The notes beneath the pieces were generated by a model. That model did not search any database. It worked only from the letters and a program-made list of their open reading frames with translations, and had not been told where the DNA came from. A stretch of 51,160 nt of DNA from Candidatus Avoscillospira stercorigallinarum. GTDB lineage: Bacteria; Bacillota; Clostridia; Oscillospirales; Oscillospiraceae. The position numbers and the translations under genes were made by a program. Where the stretch lies: positions 1-51,160 of the forward strand of contig DVFN01000089.1 in the NCBI GenBank assembly GCA_018713205.1. The letters run 5' to 3'. Below are positions 1 to 9,482 of the stretch, piece after piece; position 1 is the stretch's first letter, and the number at the start of each line of letters is the position of its first letter.

Positions 1-505
1 CCCCTCAAGGGGAGCCTTCCCTCTCAGGCGACGCAGCCCAAAGCCTCCCCTTGAGGGGAGGTGGCACGGCGAAGCCGTGACGGAGAGGTGTGCCGCCGCG
101 CAGCGGCGGCGGCGCGAAAGCGCCCTCTGCACACGCCGAAACTCTGCGGGAAGCCTTCGGTGCGGTAACACCTCTCAGGCGCTTCGCGCCAGCTCCCCTC
201 AAGGGGAGCCTTCCCTCTCGGGCGACGGGCCCCCTAAGCCTCTCCTTGAGGAGAGGTGGCACGGCGAAGCCGTGACGGAGAGGTGTGCCGCCCGAAGGGC
301 GGCGGCGCGTCAGCGCCCTCTGTACAGGCCGAAGTCCTGTGGGGAAGCTTTCGGTGCGGTAACACCTCTCCAGCGGAGCTGGATGGAGAATTCTACGGGG
401 CTTCGCCCCTAGGAATCTCGGCTTACGCCGACATTCCAAGAATTCTTCAATCAGTCAGCCTTCGGCTGCCAGCTCCCCTCAAGGGGAGCCTTCCCTCTCA
501 GGCAA
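1..505 (-). repeat. Family B structured multi-hairpin repeat, tandem partial copies
   Basis: CCCCTCAAGGGGAGCCTTCCCTCTC recurs at about 1, 195 and 475. CACGGCGAAGCCGTG, GCCGCC...GGCGGC and GGCGCG..CGCC hairpins repeat in order. Opposite orientation to the copies at 36.1 and 43.8 kb. Confidence 0.85.
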
Positions 506-536
506 CCGGCCCTATGCCTCCCCCAATTCTCTGTTT

Positions 537-2345
537 TCAATCCTCGTCCAGCTTCAGGACGGCCATGAAGGCCTCGGAGGGGATGGACACGGAGCCGAAG
601 CTGCGCATCCGCTTTTTGCCCTCCTTCTGCTTTTCGAGGAGCTTCTTCTTCCGGGTGATGTCGCCGCCGTAGCACTTGGCCAGCACGTCCTTGCGGAAGG
701 CCTTGATGGTCTCCCGGGCGATGACCTTGCCGCCGATGGCCGCCTGGACCGGAATCTCGAACATCTGCCGCGGGATGTTCTCCTTGAGCTTCTCGCAGAT
801 CTTCCGCGCTCGGGGATAGGCGTTGTCCGCGAAGAGGATGAAGCTCAAGGCGTCCACAATCTCGCCGTTGAGCAGAATGTCCAGCTTCACCAGCTTGCTG
901 GGCCGGTAGCCCGAGAGGGTGTAGTCCAGGGACGCATAGCCCCGGGTCCGGGATTTCAGAGCGTCGAAGAAGTCGTAGATGATCTCATTGAGGGGCATCT
1001 CGTAGTGGAGCTCCACCCGGGTGGTGTCGAGATAGGTCATGTCCTTGAACTCGCCCCGGCGCTGCTGGCACAGCTCCATGATGTTGCCCACGTACGCCTG
1101 GGGGGCCAGAATGCTGGCCTTGACGAAGGGCTCCCGGGCCTCGGCGATCTCCGCCGGGTCGGGGTAGTTCAGGGGCGTGTAGACCTCGATCTCCGTGCCG
1201 TCGGTCTTGGTGATCTCATAGACGACGTTGGGGGCGGTGGTGATAAGGTCCAGGTTGTATTCCCGCTCCAGCCGCTCCATGATGATCTCCATGTGCAGCA
1301 GGCCCAGGAAGCCGCAGCGGAAGCCGAAGCCCAGGGCGATGGAGTTCTCCTGGACGTAGGACATGGAGGCGTCGTTGAGCTTGAGCTTTTCCAGCGCGTC
1401 CCGGAGATCGCCGTACTTGCTGCCGTCGGCGGGGTAGACGCCGGAGAAGACCATGGGCTGGACGCTCTGGTAGCCGGGGAGGGCTTCAGCGGCGGGATTG
1501 TCTTTCCCGGTGACCGTGTCGCCCACCCGGGTATCGGAGACGGTTTTGATGGAGGCGGTCAGGTAGCCCACCTCGCCTGCGCCCAGGGCGTCGCAGGGGA
1601 CCATGCCCTTGGGGTGGAGGTAGCCGCATTCCACCACCTTGTACTCGGCGCCGGTGGCCATCATTTTGATGTCCATACCCGGGGTGATGGTACCGTCAAA
1701 GACCCGGAGATAGACGATGACGCCCCGGTAGGAGTCGTACTGGCTGTCGAAGATCAAGGCCTTGAGGGGCGCGGCCCGGTCGCCGGACGGCGGGGGCACG
1801 TCCCGGACCACCAGCTCCAGCACCTCGTGGATGTTGATGCCGTTCTTGGCCGAGATTTCCGGGGCGTCCATGGCCGGGAGGCCGATGACGTCCTCCACCT
1901 CCTGCTTGACCTCCTGAGGCCGGGCGGCGGGCAGGTCGATCTTGTTGATGACCGGCAGGACCTCCAGTCCGGCGTCGATGGCCAGATAGGTGTTGGCCAA
2001 GGTCTGGGCCTCGATGCCCTGGGAGGCGTCCACCACCAGCACCGCGCCCTCGCAGGCGGTGAGGCTCCGGGAGACCTCGTAGTTGAAGTCCACATGGCCG
2101 GGGGTGTCGATCAGGTTCAGCACGTAGTCCTGGCCGTCGTCGGCGTGGTAGTTGAGCCGCACGGCCCGGGCCTTGATGGTGATGCCCCGCTCCCGCTCCA
2201 GGTCCATATTGTCGAGAATCTGGTCCTCCATCTCCCGCTTTTCCACGGTATTGCAGGCCTCCAGCAGCCGGTCCGCCAGGGTCGATTTGCCGTGGTCAAT
2301 GTGCGCGACGATGGAAAAATTACGGATGTTGGATAGATCGGTCAT
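537..2345 (-). CDS. lepA: Elongation factor 4 (LepA)
   Basis: 602 aa; [29 protein letters not shown]..., GTPase motifs DTPGHVDF and NKIDLP; LepA C-terminal region. Confidence 0.98.
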   Translation of the reverse strand: MTDLSNIRNFSIVAHIDHGKSTLADRLLEACNTVEKREMEDQILDNMDLERERGITIKARAVRLNYHADDGQDYVLNLIDTPGHVDFNYEVSRSLTACEGAVLVVDASQGIEAQTLANTYLAIDAGLEVLPVINKIDLPAARPQEVKQEVEDVIGLPAMDAPEISAKNGINIHEVLELVVRDVPPPSGDRAAPLKALIFDSQYDSYRGVIVYLRVFDGTITPGMDIKMMATGAEYKVVECGYLHPKGMVPCDALGAGEVGYLTASIKTVSDTRVGDTVTGKDNPAAEALPGYQSVQPMVFSGVYPADGSKYGDLRDALEKLKLNDASMSYVQENSIALGFGFRCGFLGLLHMEIIMERLEREYNLDLITTAPNVVYEITKTDGTEIEVYTPLNYPDPAEIAEAREPFVKASILAPQAYVGNIMELCQQRRGEFKDMTYLDTTRVELHYEMPLNEIIYDFFDALKSRTRGYASLDYTLSGYRPSKLVKLDILLNGEIVDALSFILFADNAYPRARKICEKLKENIPRQMFEIPVQAAIGGKVIARETIKAFRKDVLAKCYGGDITRKKKLLEKQKEGKKRMRSFGSVSIPSEAFMAVLKLDED

Positions 2346-2390
2346 AGGTTGCTCCCTCGCTTGTCTGGAATATGGGAAGGTCTCAAAATG

Positions 2391-2489
2391 CGGGCGGCCA
2401 TAAAGGCCGCCCCTACGGCAATGCCGGAAGCGTGTCTGTAGGGGCGGGGTTTATCCCCGCCCGCGGGTCGATCGGAGATCGACCCCTAC
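2391..2489. repeat. Family A palindromes (three)
   Basis: GGGCGGCCATAAAGGCCGCCCCTAC; GTAGGGGCGGGGTTTATCCCCGCCCG; GGGTCGATCGGAGATCGACCCCTAC. Confidence 0.85.
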
Positions 2490-4561
2490 TGCACGGTGTT
2501 TTCGTTATAGGTGGTCTCGTATTTGCTCTCCTGGGAGAAGAAGGCGTCGAGGATGGGGCGGACGACGTTGGCCAGGTTGCCGCCCTGGGCGCCGTGCTCC
2601 ACATAGACCGCGATGGCGATCTGGGGGTCGTCGGCGGGGGCGTAGCAGACGAAGCTGGCGTTGTCCGAGCCGCCGGAGCCGTGCTGGGCTGTGCCGGTCT
2701 TGGCCGCCACGGCGATGGGATAGTCGCTGAGATAGCTGTTGGCTGCGCCAGAGTAGTCGGACACCGTCATCTTCATGCCCTCGTTGATGCAGGCGACGGT
2801 CTTTTCATCCATATCCAGCTGGCTGGCGATCTCGGGCTGGCTCTCCAGAATCAGGTCCTGGTAGTCCCAGCTGACCACCCGGCTCAGCAGCGTCGCCTTG
2901 TAGCGGGTGCCCTGGTTGGCCAGCGCCGAGACGTAGCAGGCCATCTGCAGGGGCGTGAAGGAGTTGAGGCTCTGGCCGATGGAGGCCTGGAGCTTGTCGC
3001 CGTCCACCCAGGCTGCCATGTCGGTACCGGCGAAGACCTCAGCCTTGGTCTCGGCATTGGCCCGGGTGCCGGTCTCCTCGTAGAGCTCGATGCCTGTGGG
3101 CTCGCCCAGGCCCAGGCGCTCCGCCACGTAGTCCACGTTCTCGGTGGCCACCTGGAGGCCCACCTCATAGAAATAGTAGTTGCAGGACACGGCCAGGGCC
3201 TGCATCATATTGACCGTGCCGTGGGTCCGGCCGGAGCTGCGCCAGATGTGGCAGGCCGGGGCATAGCCCTGGAGCTCGTACTTGGTAAAAACGCCCTGGT
3301 CGGTGACCTGGTAGTAGGCGCCCACATTGGCGAACTCCATGGCGGCGGTGGCCGTGACCATCTTATAGATGGAGCCGGGGGGATAGAGGCCCTGCAAGGC
3401 GTGGTTCAGCAGCGGGTTGCCGTCGGCCTCGGCCAGCTCATTGAAGTCCAGATTGTACCGGGCCGGGTCATAGGTGGGATAGGAGGCCATGGCCAGCACT
3501 TCGTTGTTGGTAGCGTCCAGCACCACCACCGCGCCGGAGTCGGCGTCCTTGCCCTCCTTCTTGGAGCCGACGCCGTTTTCCTGGAGGTTTTGGATCACCT
3601 GGGCCAGGGCGTTCTCCGCCGTCATCTGAAGGCCCAGATCAATGGTCAGCTCCACATTGTTGCCGGGCTCCGGCGTGGAGAGGTATTTCTGCTCCAGCAC
3701 CTCGCCGGTGGAGAGAATGGTGGTCTCCAGCAGGCCGTCGGTGCCGTGGAGGTACTTCTCAAAGGTATATTCCACGCCCTCCTTGCCCACCACGGCGTCC
3801 ATGGCGTAGTCGGGGTAGAGGTTTTCGTACTCGTAGGCGTCCATGGAGCCCGTGTGGCCCAGCAGGTGGGCGGCATAGGTGGTGTTGTATTCCCGGACGG
3901 TGGTGGTCTCCACCAGAACGCCGGGAACGCCCAGCTCCATCACCGCCGCCAGATCCTCCGAGGAGACGTCCCGGGCCAGAATATAGTTGTCCAGGGGCAT
4001 TCCCTCGATGGTCCGCAGCTCCAGCTCAAAGCGGACGGCGATCAGCCGGTAGGCCTCCTCCTCGGTGAGGCCGTCGGGAATATTGTAGTCCTCCCGGAGG
4101 TTGCGCATCAGGTTCTGGGCTGACATATCCGGGTCCCAGCCGCGGCTGGTGAGGAATTTCCGGAAATAGCTCTGCCATGCCTCGGAGTAGTCCTCCAGGG
4201 TGTAGGTATAGGGCCGGGTCTCGCTGACGGGGAAATCGCTCTCCACGTCAATGCCCAGCTCGTCGCAGAGGGCCAGCAGCTCCAGCAGGGACTCGTTGGG
4301 GCTGGGACCGTTGAAGAAGACGTAGCCGATCATGATTAGGTTATAGCTGGCCCGGTTGCCCACCATGACCGTACCGTTGCGGTCGAGGATTTTTCCCCGG
4401 GCGGCGTCCACGGTGGTCCAGATGGTCAGGGAGTTGGAGGTCCGAATCTCCTCCTCGGTGAGGGAGGTCTGGAGGGCATAGAGCCGGAAGGTGAACAGGG
4501 CCATGATGACCAGAATCACCGCCACAAAGACGCCGGTGCGAAAGCGCGCGCGCCGTTCCAT
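2486..4561 (-). CDS. mrdA: Penicillin-binding protein 2 (class B transpeptidase)
   Basis: 691 aa; N-terminal TM, dimerisation domain, YPPGSIYKM (SxxK), SCNYYFYEVG (SxN), KTGTAQ. Confidence 0.93.
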   Translation of the reverse strand: MERRARFRTGVFVAVILVIMALFTFRLYALQTSLTEEEIRTSNSLTIWTTVDAARGKILDRNGTVMVGNRASYNLIMIGYVFFNGPSPNESLLELLALCDELGIDVESDFPVSETRPYTYTLEDYSEAWQSYFRKFLTSRGWDPDMSAQNLMRNLREDYNIPDGLTEEEAYRLIAVRFELELRTIEGMPLDNYILARDVSSEDLAAVMELGVPGVLVETTTVREYNTTYAAHLLGHTGSMDAYEYENLYPDYAMDAVVGKEGVEYTFEKYLHGTDGLLETTILSTGEVLEQKYLSTPEPGNNVELTIDLGLQMTAENALAQVIQNLQENGVGSKKEGKDADSGAVVVLDATNNEVLAMASYPTYDPARYNLDFNELAEADGNPLLNHALQGLYPPGSIYKMVTATAAMEFANVGAYYQVTDQGVFTKYELQGYAPACHIWRSSGRTHGTVNMMQALAVSCNYYFYEVGLQVATENVDYVAERLGLGEPTGIELYEETGTRANAETKAEVFAGTDMAAWVDGDKLQASIGQSLNSFTPLQMACYVSALANQGTRYKATLLSRVVSWDYQDLILESQPEIASQLDMDEKTVACINEGMKMTVSDYSGAANSYLSDYPIAVAAKTGTAQHGSGGSDNASFVCYAPADDPQIAIAVYVEHGAQGGNLANVVRPILDAFFSQESKYETTYNENTVQ

Positions 4562-5065
4562 TTAACCAACCACCTTTCCAATGGCCCGGCACAGGAAATA
4601 GAGCACCGGGCAGGCCAGCAGCGACAGGCCCGCCGAGATCAGGGTTTGCAGACCCAGAGACCAGGGCGCGCCGGTCAGCAGCACATTGAGAAGAAATACG
4701 ATGCCGCCGTGGAACAGCAGCGCCGCCAGACTCAGAGCCAATGCCGGGAGAAACCGGCGGGGGAACATGACGTCGCAAAGATAGCCCGCCGCAATGGACA
4801 GCACGGTCCAGGTGAGGATGGCGGCCGAGCCGTCGTCTGCCCCGGACATGCACCAGAAGCACCCGGCCAGCAGGCCGAAGAGACCGCCCACCTCGTGGCC
4901 CAGATGCATGGTAATCAGCACCACGGTCATGGGCATCAGGTTCAGCTTGGCCCCGAAAAACCGCTGCCGTCCCAGGGGAATCTCCTGAATCAGCAGCACA
5001 GCCAAAAACAGCAGGGCATAGAGCCCCCACATCAGATATTTGCGATAGACTTGTGAAGCGTGCAT
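4562..5065 (-). CDS. mreD: Rod shape-determining protein MreD
   Basis: 167 aa polytopic membrane protein directly upstream of PBP2; MreD-like. Confidence 0.8.
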   Translation of the reverse strand: MHASQVYRKYLMWGLYALLFLAVLLIQEIPLGRQRFFGAKLNLMPMTVVLITMHLGHEVGGLFGLLAGCFWCMSGADDGSAAILTWTVLSIAAGYLCDVMFPRRFLPALALSLAALLFHGGIVFLLNVLLTGAPWSLGLQTLISAGLSLLACPVLYFLCRAIGKVVG

Positions 5066-5107
5066 GGAAGCTCCTTTCCGGCATCCTCCGCATATCGGGG
5101 TGCGGTT

Positions 5108-5130
5108 GGGCGCATATACAATGCGCCCCC
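5108..5130. repeat. Family A palindrome
   Basis: GGGCGCATATACAATGCGCCCC. Confidence 0.7.
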
Positions 5131-5134
5131 AGAC

Positions 5135-5287
5135 TGTCGAAAAACCTCGCTGAAAATGTCTGTGACAGAGCAGCGGGGGAAGTGTGAAGGGGGCAAAAAC
5201 CCCCCTTCGCGTTCAATCAACACGTATTTTTAAACTTTTTAGAAAGTTTAAAAATACGCACAGCGTGGCGAAAAGACTTTTTCGACA
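5135..5287. repeat. Candidate ~153 bp MITE-like element with internal hairpins
   Basis: TGTCGAAAAA (5135-5144) inverted against TTTTTCGACA (5278-5287). Internal perfect 16-bp stem CGTATTTTTAAACTTT/AAAGTTTAAAAATACG and GAAGGGGG/CCCCCCTTC stem. Confidence 0.5.
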
Positions 5288-5291
5288 CGCT

Positions 5292-5394
5292 GCGGGGCGG
5301 ATTGCATATCCGCCCCTGCCCAGCCATCAGCAACCACCGGGGCCCGGAATATAACGCAACCGGTTCGGGCGGATATATAATCCGCCCCTACGGC
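5292..5394. repeat. Family A palindromes
   Basis: GGGGCGGATTGCATATCCGCCCCTGC and CGGGCGGATATATAATCCGCCCCTAC. Confidence 0.8.
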
Positions 5395-5484
5395 ACTTCG
5401 CGCATTTCTCCACTCTTTACGTTTCACTATGCACTATCTCTTCCCGCCCCTACGAAAGCATTCCAACCGATAAGGAGTAACACT

Positions 5485-5856
5485 ATGGCATCCAATCGCA
5501 TCGGACGGATCAACGAGGAGCTCCAGCGGGAGCTCAGCGACCTGATCCGCAGTTTAAAGGACCCGCGGGTGCAGCAGTCCATGGTCTCTGTCACCAAGGT
5601 GGAGGCCACCGGCGATCTGCGCTATGCCAAGGTCTATATCAGCGTCCTGGACAAGGACAAGGCCCGGGAAGTCTTAAAGGGCCTCAAATCCGCCGGCGGC
5701 TTCCTCCGGCGGGAAATCGCCGGACGGCTCCAGCTGCGCTATACCCCCGAGCTGGTCTTCGTGGAGGACGACTCCATCGCCTACGGCGCGCGGATGTTCG
5801 ATCTTCTCAAGAGCCTGGACATCCGGGAGGACGAGAGCCATGATGAAGAGACCTGA
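5485..5856 (+). CDS. rbfA: Ribosome-binding factor A
   Basis: MASNRIGRINEELQRELSDLIR...DPRV...VTKVEATGDLRYAKVYISV; start chosen downstream of TAAGGAG rather than at the ORF-track start 5302. Confidence 0.95.
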   Translation: MASNRIGRINEELQRELSDLIRSLKDPRVQQSMVSVTKVEATGDLRYAKVYISVLDKDKAREVLKGLKSAGGFLRREIAGRLQLRYTPELVFVEDDSIAYGARMFDLLKSLDIREDESHDEET

Positions 5857-6799
5857 GGACGCGGCCCGGTGGCTCCTGGACCGGGACCGGTTTCTGATCC
5901 TGACCCACATCCGGCCCGACGGCGACACCACCGGCTGCGCCATTGCATTGTGCCTGGGGCTCCGGAGCCTGGGCAAGGACGCCTGGATCTGGGAGAACCC
6001 CCAGTTCTCCGGCCGCTTCCTGCCCCGGATGGACGGGATGCTCCGGACCGATCTGGCGGATGACGCCATCCTGGTAGCGGTGGACATGGCCACGGAGTCT
6101 CTGCTGCCCCACGGGGCCGAGGCATTTGCCGGGAAAGCCCAGCTGTGCATCGACCACCACCCCAGCAACACCTTCTATGCGGCGGATACCCTGCTGGACG
6201 CGACCTGCGCCGCCTGCGGCGAGCTGCTGTATTCCGTCCTGGAGGCCATGGGCGTGACGTTCACGCCGGCCATGGCCGAAGCCATTTATATCGCCGTCTC
6301 CACCGATACCGGCTGCTTCCGCTTCTCCAACACCTCGGCCCGGACCTTTGAGACCGCCGCGGCATGCGTGCGCCACGGGGCCGCCATCGCCCCCATCAAC
6401 CGGCAGCTCTTTGAAATCAAAACCCGGGGCCGCCTGGAGCTGGAGTCCCGGATGATTGCCTCCATGGACTTCTACTGCGGCGGCAAGGTGGCCATCTGCT
6501 GCCTGCCGCAGAGCCTGGTGGAGCAGCTGGGCGTCACCGAGGACGACCTGGACTCCATTTCCGGCTTCCCCCGGACCATCGAGGGGGTGCAGGTGGGGGC
6601 CGTAATCCGCGACTCCGAGCCGGGCAAGGTCAAATTCTCCGTCCGCACCGCGGCGGGCTACAACGCCTCCGCCTACTGCGCCGCCCTGGGCGGCGGCGGC
6701 CACGCCGCAGCCGCCGGCGCTTCCATCCCCGGCACCCTGGCCGAGGGCAAGGAAGCCTTGCTGGCCGTCCTGCGCCAGGATAAGACGCTGTGGAAGTAA
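5840..6799 (+). CDS. nrnA: DHH-family bifunctional oligoribonuclease/PAP phosphatase
   Basis: 319 aa; IRPDGDTTG, DHHPSN, GGGGHAAAAGA; overlaps the end of rbfA. Confidence 0.93.
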   Translation: MMKRPEDAARWLLDRDRFLILTHIRPDGDTTGCAIALCLGLRSLGKDAWIWENPQFSGRFLPRMDGMLRTDLADDAILVAVDMATESLLPHGAEAFAGKAQLCIDHHPSNTFYAADTLLDATCAACGELLYSVLEAMGVTFTPAMAEAIYIAVSTDTGCFRFSNTSARTFETAAACVRHGAAIAPINRQLFEIKTRGRLELESRMIASMDFYCGGKVAICCLPQSLVEQLGVTEDDLDSISGFPRTIEGVQVGAVIRDSEPGKVKFSVRTAAGYNASAYCAALGGGGHAAAAGASIPGTLAEGKEALLAVLRQDKTLWK

Positions 6800-6815
6800 C
6801 GCCCCAAACAACGTC

Positions 6816-7060
6816 GTAGGGGCGGCCTTCATGGCCGCCCGTGCCAGCCGCTGTGTCGGATGCACCACCGGCGATCGCACCGACCCGCGATTCGCCGTAG
6901 GGCGGCATGCCCACATGCCGCCGGAACAGGGTGCGTTTTGCTCTGGACCCCCGGTGGTTGCGGGGGCCCGGACGCGGCGGGGTGTGGGCACCCCGCCCTA
7001 CAGCGCGAAGCGCACTTTTTCACTATTCACGCTTCCCTATTTCATCCCCGCCCCTACGAA
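6816..7060. repeat. Family A cluster
   Basis: GTAGGGGCGGCCTTCATGGCCGCCCG; GTAGGGCGGCATGCCCACATGCCGCC; GGCGGGGTGTGGGCACCCCGCCCTAC, with the shared spacer GTCGGATGCACCACCGGCGATCGCACC. Confidence 0.85.
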
Positions 7061-7097
7061 AAAATGCGGCTTTGTCTGACACACAAAGGAGGCCCCC

Positions 7098-7973
7098 ATG
7101 CCCACTGGAATCCTGATTATTGATAAGCCAGCCGACTGGACCAGCCAGGACGTGGCCGCCAAGCTCCGGGGCGTGCTCCATGAACGGCGCATCGGCCATG
7201 GCGGCACCCTGGACCCCATGGCCACCGGGGTCCTGCCGGTCTTTGTGGGCCGGGCCACCCGGGCCGTGGAGTTCTTCGAAGCGGCGGAAAAGGAATATAT
7301 CGCCGGTCTGCGGCTGGGCGTCGAGACCGACACCCAGGACAGCACCGGCCGGGTTCTGGCCGAGGCCCCGGTCACCGTGACCAGGGCAGACGTGGAGGCG
7401 GCGCTGCGGTCCTTTGTCGGGCCTCAGCAGCAGGTGCCGCCCATGTACTCCGCCGTGAAAATCGGCGGTCAGAAGCTCTACGAGCTGGCCCGCAAGGGCC
7501 GGGAGGTGGAGCGCAAGCCCCGGGACATCGTGCTCCACGAGCTGGAGCTCCTGGAGGGCGAGGGGGTCCACTACCTGTTCCGGGTCCGCTGCTCCAAGGG
7601 TACGTACGTCCGGACTCTCTGCCACGACCTGGGGAGGGCCCTGGGCTGCGGCGGAACCATGGACAGTCTGCGCCGGACCCGGGCGGGCTGCTACGGGCTG
7701 GAGCAGGCCGTGCCTCTGGCCCAGGTGGTGGAGCATCCCGCGCCCGAGACGCTGCTGCTGCCCATCGACAGTCTCTTTGCCCATCTGCCGTCTCTGCGGC
7801 TGACGCCGCGGCAGTACAAGCCGCTTTTGAACGGCGCGCCGGTCCCCTGTGCCGGTGTTTCCGACGGCGACTGCCGGGTCTACGGACCCGACGGCGGCTT
7901 TGCGGCCCTGGGCCGGGTGGAGCGGGGCAGACTGAAGACCATCAAGAGCTTTTTTGAGGTGAACAAGCCGTGA
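7098..7973 (+). CDS. truB: tRNA pseudouridine(55) synthase TruB
   Basis: 291 aa; GILIIDKPADWTSQDV, RRIGHGGTLDPMATGVLPV, CSKGTYVRTL. Confidence 0.97.
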   Translation: MPTGILIIDKPADWTSQDVAAKLRGVLHERRIGHGGTLDPMATGVLPVFVGRATRAVEFFEAAEKEYIAGLRLGVETDTQDSTGRVLAEAPVTVTRADVEAALRSFVGPQQQVPPMYSAVKIGGQKLYELARKGREVERKPRDIVLHELELLEGEGVHYLFRVRCSKGTYVRTLCHDLGRALGCGGTMDSLRRTRAGCYGLEQAVPLAQVVEHPAPETLLLPIDSLFAHLPSLRLTPRQYKPLLNGAPVPCAGVSDGDCRVYGPDGGFAALGRVERGRLKTIKSFFEVNKP

Positions 7974-8869
7974 CACAAGACCGCGTCATCGCCCTGGGAT
8001 TTTTTGACGGCGTCCATCTGGGCCACGCCGCGCTGCTGACTCTGGCCCGGAAACGGGCCAACGCCATGGGCCTTCGGGCCGCGGCCCTGACCTTTGACAC
8101 CCACCCCGACACCCTGGTCTTTCACCAGCCGGTGCCGCTGATTAATACCATCGAGGACCGCAAGTGGCTGATGGAGACCCGCTTCGGCCTGGACGAGGTG
8201 CTGGTCGCCCACTTTGACCGGGCCATGATGGAGATGCCCTGGGAGTCCTTTGTGGACGACTATCTGATAGGGGCCCTGGGGGCCAAGCATGTGATCTGCG
8301 GCCATGACTTCTCCTTCGGCTACCGAGGCCAGGGCAGCCCCGCCCGGCTCCGCCGCCGGTGCAGCCTCCACGGCGTGGGGGTGGACGTGGTGGACAAGGT
8401 GGTCCGAGGCGGCGTCACGATCTCCTCGACCCATATCCGCCAGCTGATCCGCCAAGGCGACCTGGAGGGAGCCGCCCAGCTGCTGGGCCACTGTCATTTT
8501 CTCTCCGGTCCCGTGGCCCACGGCAAGGAGCTGGGCCGCCGCCTGGGCTTCCCCACGGCCAATCTGCCCCTGCCCGCCGGCATTCTCGCCCCGGCCTTTG
8601 GCGTCTATGCCGCCAAGGTCACGCTGCCCAACGGCGCCAGCTATCCCGCGGTCACCAATGTAGGCATTCGCCCCACGGTCCACGACAGTCTGGGCCCGCT
8701 GGTAGAGGCCTGGATCATGGACTACGACGGCCAGCTCTACGGCGAGACCATCCGGGTGGATTTTTATACCCGGCTCCGCGGCGAGCAGAAGTTCCCCGAC
8801 CTGGAGTCCCTCAAAGCCGAGGTCCTGCGCAACGCCCAGCAAACCCGCAGCTATTTCCAGCATTTATAA
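7970..8869 (+). CDS. ribF: Bifunctional riboflavin kinase/FAD synthetase
   Basis: 299 aa; LGFFDGVHLGH, GHDFSFG, KELGRRLGFPTANL, YPAVTNVGIRPT. Confidence 0.96.
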   Translation: MTQDRVIALGFFDGVHLGHAALLTLARKRANAMGLRAAALTFDTHPDTLVFHQPVPLINTIEDRKWLMETRFGLDEVLVAHFDRAMMEMPWESFVDDYLIGALGAKHVICGHDFSFGYRGQGSPARLRRRCSLHGVGVDVVDKVVRGGVTISSTHIRQLIRQGDLEGAAQLLGHCHFLSGPVAHGKELGRRLGFPTANLPLPAGILAPAFGVYAAKVTLPNGASYPAVTNVGIRPTVHDSLGPLVEAWIMDYDGQLYGETIRVDFYTRLRGEQKFPDLESLKAEVLRNAQQTRSYFQHL

Positions 8870-8878
8870 GCCTTCAAT

Positions 8879-8915
8879 CCCCGCCAAACAGACCGTTTGG
8901 CGGGGGTTGTTTGAT
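8879..8915 (+). terminator. Rho-independent terminator after ribF
   Basis: CCCCGCCAAAC-AGACC-GTTTGGCGGGG followed by a T-rich tail. Confidence 0.75.
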
Positions 8916-8946
8916 TATTTGCACCGAAGTTCGATCGTTCTGCCTC

Positions 8947-9417
8947 GTAGGGGCGACTATCAGTCGCCCGAAACCGGGTTCCGATTCGCGCCGGGCCGGC
9001 AATCAACGCACCCGTTCACGGACGCGCCATGCGCGCCCCTACGACCGGTGCGGTCGCCGGTGGTGCATCCGACGCGGCGGTGCGGCACGGGCGGCCATGA
9101 AGGCCGCCCCTACAGCGGATGCAGCCATTGGAATGCGCTGCACGCGTGGGCTTGCGGGCCGATGTGGGCATCGGCCCCTACGCTGCTCGCTCGACACCTG
9201 GTAGGGGCGGCCTGTATGGCCGCCCGGAACCGGGTCGCGCTTTCCGCTGGGCCGCCAATCAATGCGCCCCTACGACCGGGGTGCGGTCGCCGGTGGTGCA
9301 TCCGACGCGGCGGTGCGGCTCGGGCGGCTGATAGCCGCCCCTACGATGGGTGGAACCATCGGGATTGCAGTGCACGCGTGGGCTTGCGGGCCGATGTGGG
9401 CATCGGCCCCTACGGGT
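8947..9417. repeat. Family A array (about 8 palindromes)
   Basis: GTAGGGGCGACTATCAGTCGCCCG ... CGGGCCGATGTGGGCATCGGCCCCTAC, with recurring spacers (GCACGCGTGGGCTTGC twice; GGTGCGGTCGCCGGTGGTGCATCCGACGCGGCGGTGCGG twice). Confidence 0.9.
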
Positions 9418-9431
9418 GATATGTGTACGGG

Positions 9432-9466
9432 GCGCAAAAAATCCCCCGGGCGGGTGGCCCGGGGGG
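9432..9466 (-). terminator. Rho-independent terminator for the SLH/BIG2 gene
   Basis: Minus strand CCCCCCGGGCCACCCGCCCGGGGGATTTTTTG. Confidence 0.8.
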
Positions 9467-9482
9467 CGATGTGCGGGAGGGA

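Noticed and set aside
77-672. ORFs across the 5' repeat region and at 36141-36400
   Set aside because: Arise from family B repeat sequence on both strands; no RBS or domain support.
5066-5484. Missing mreC upstream of mreD as a real gene loss
   Set aside because: mreB/mreC can be located elsewhere; the window gives no evidence for loss.
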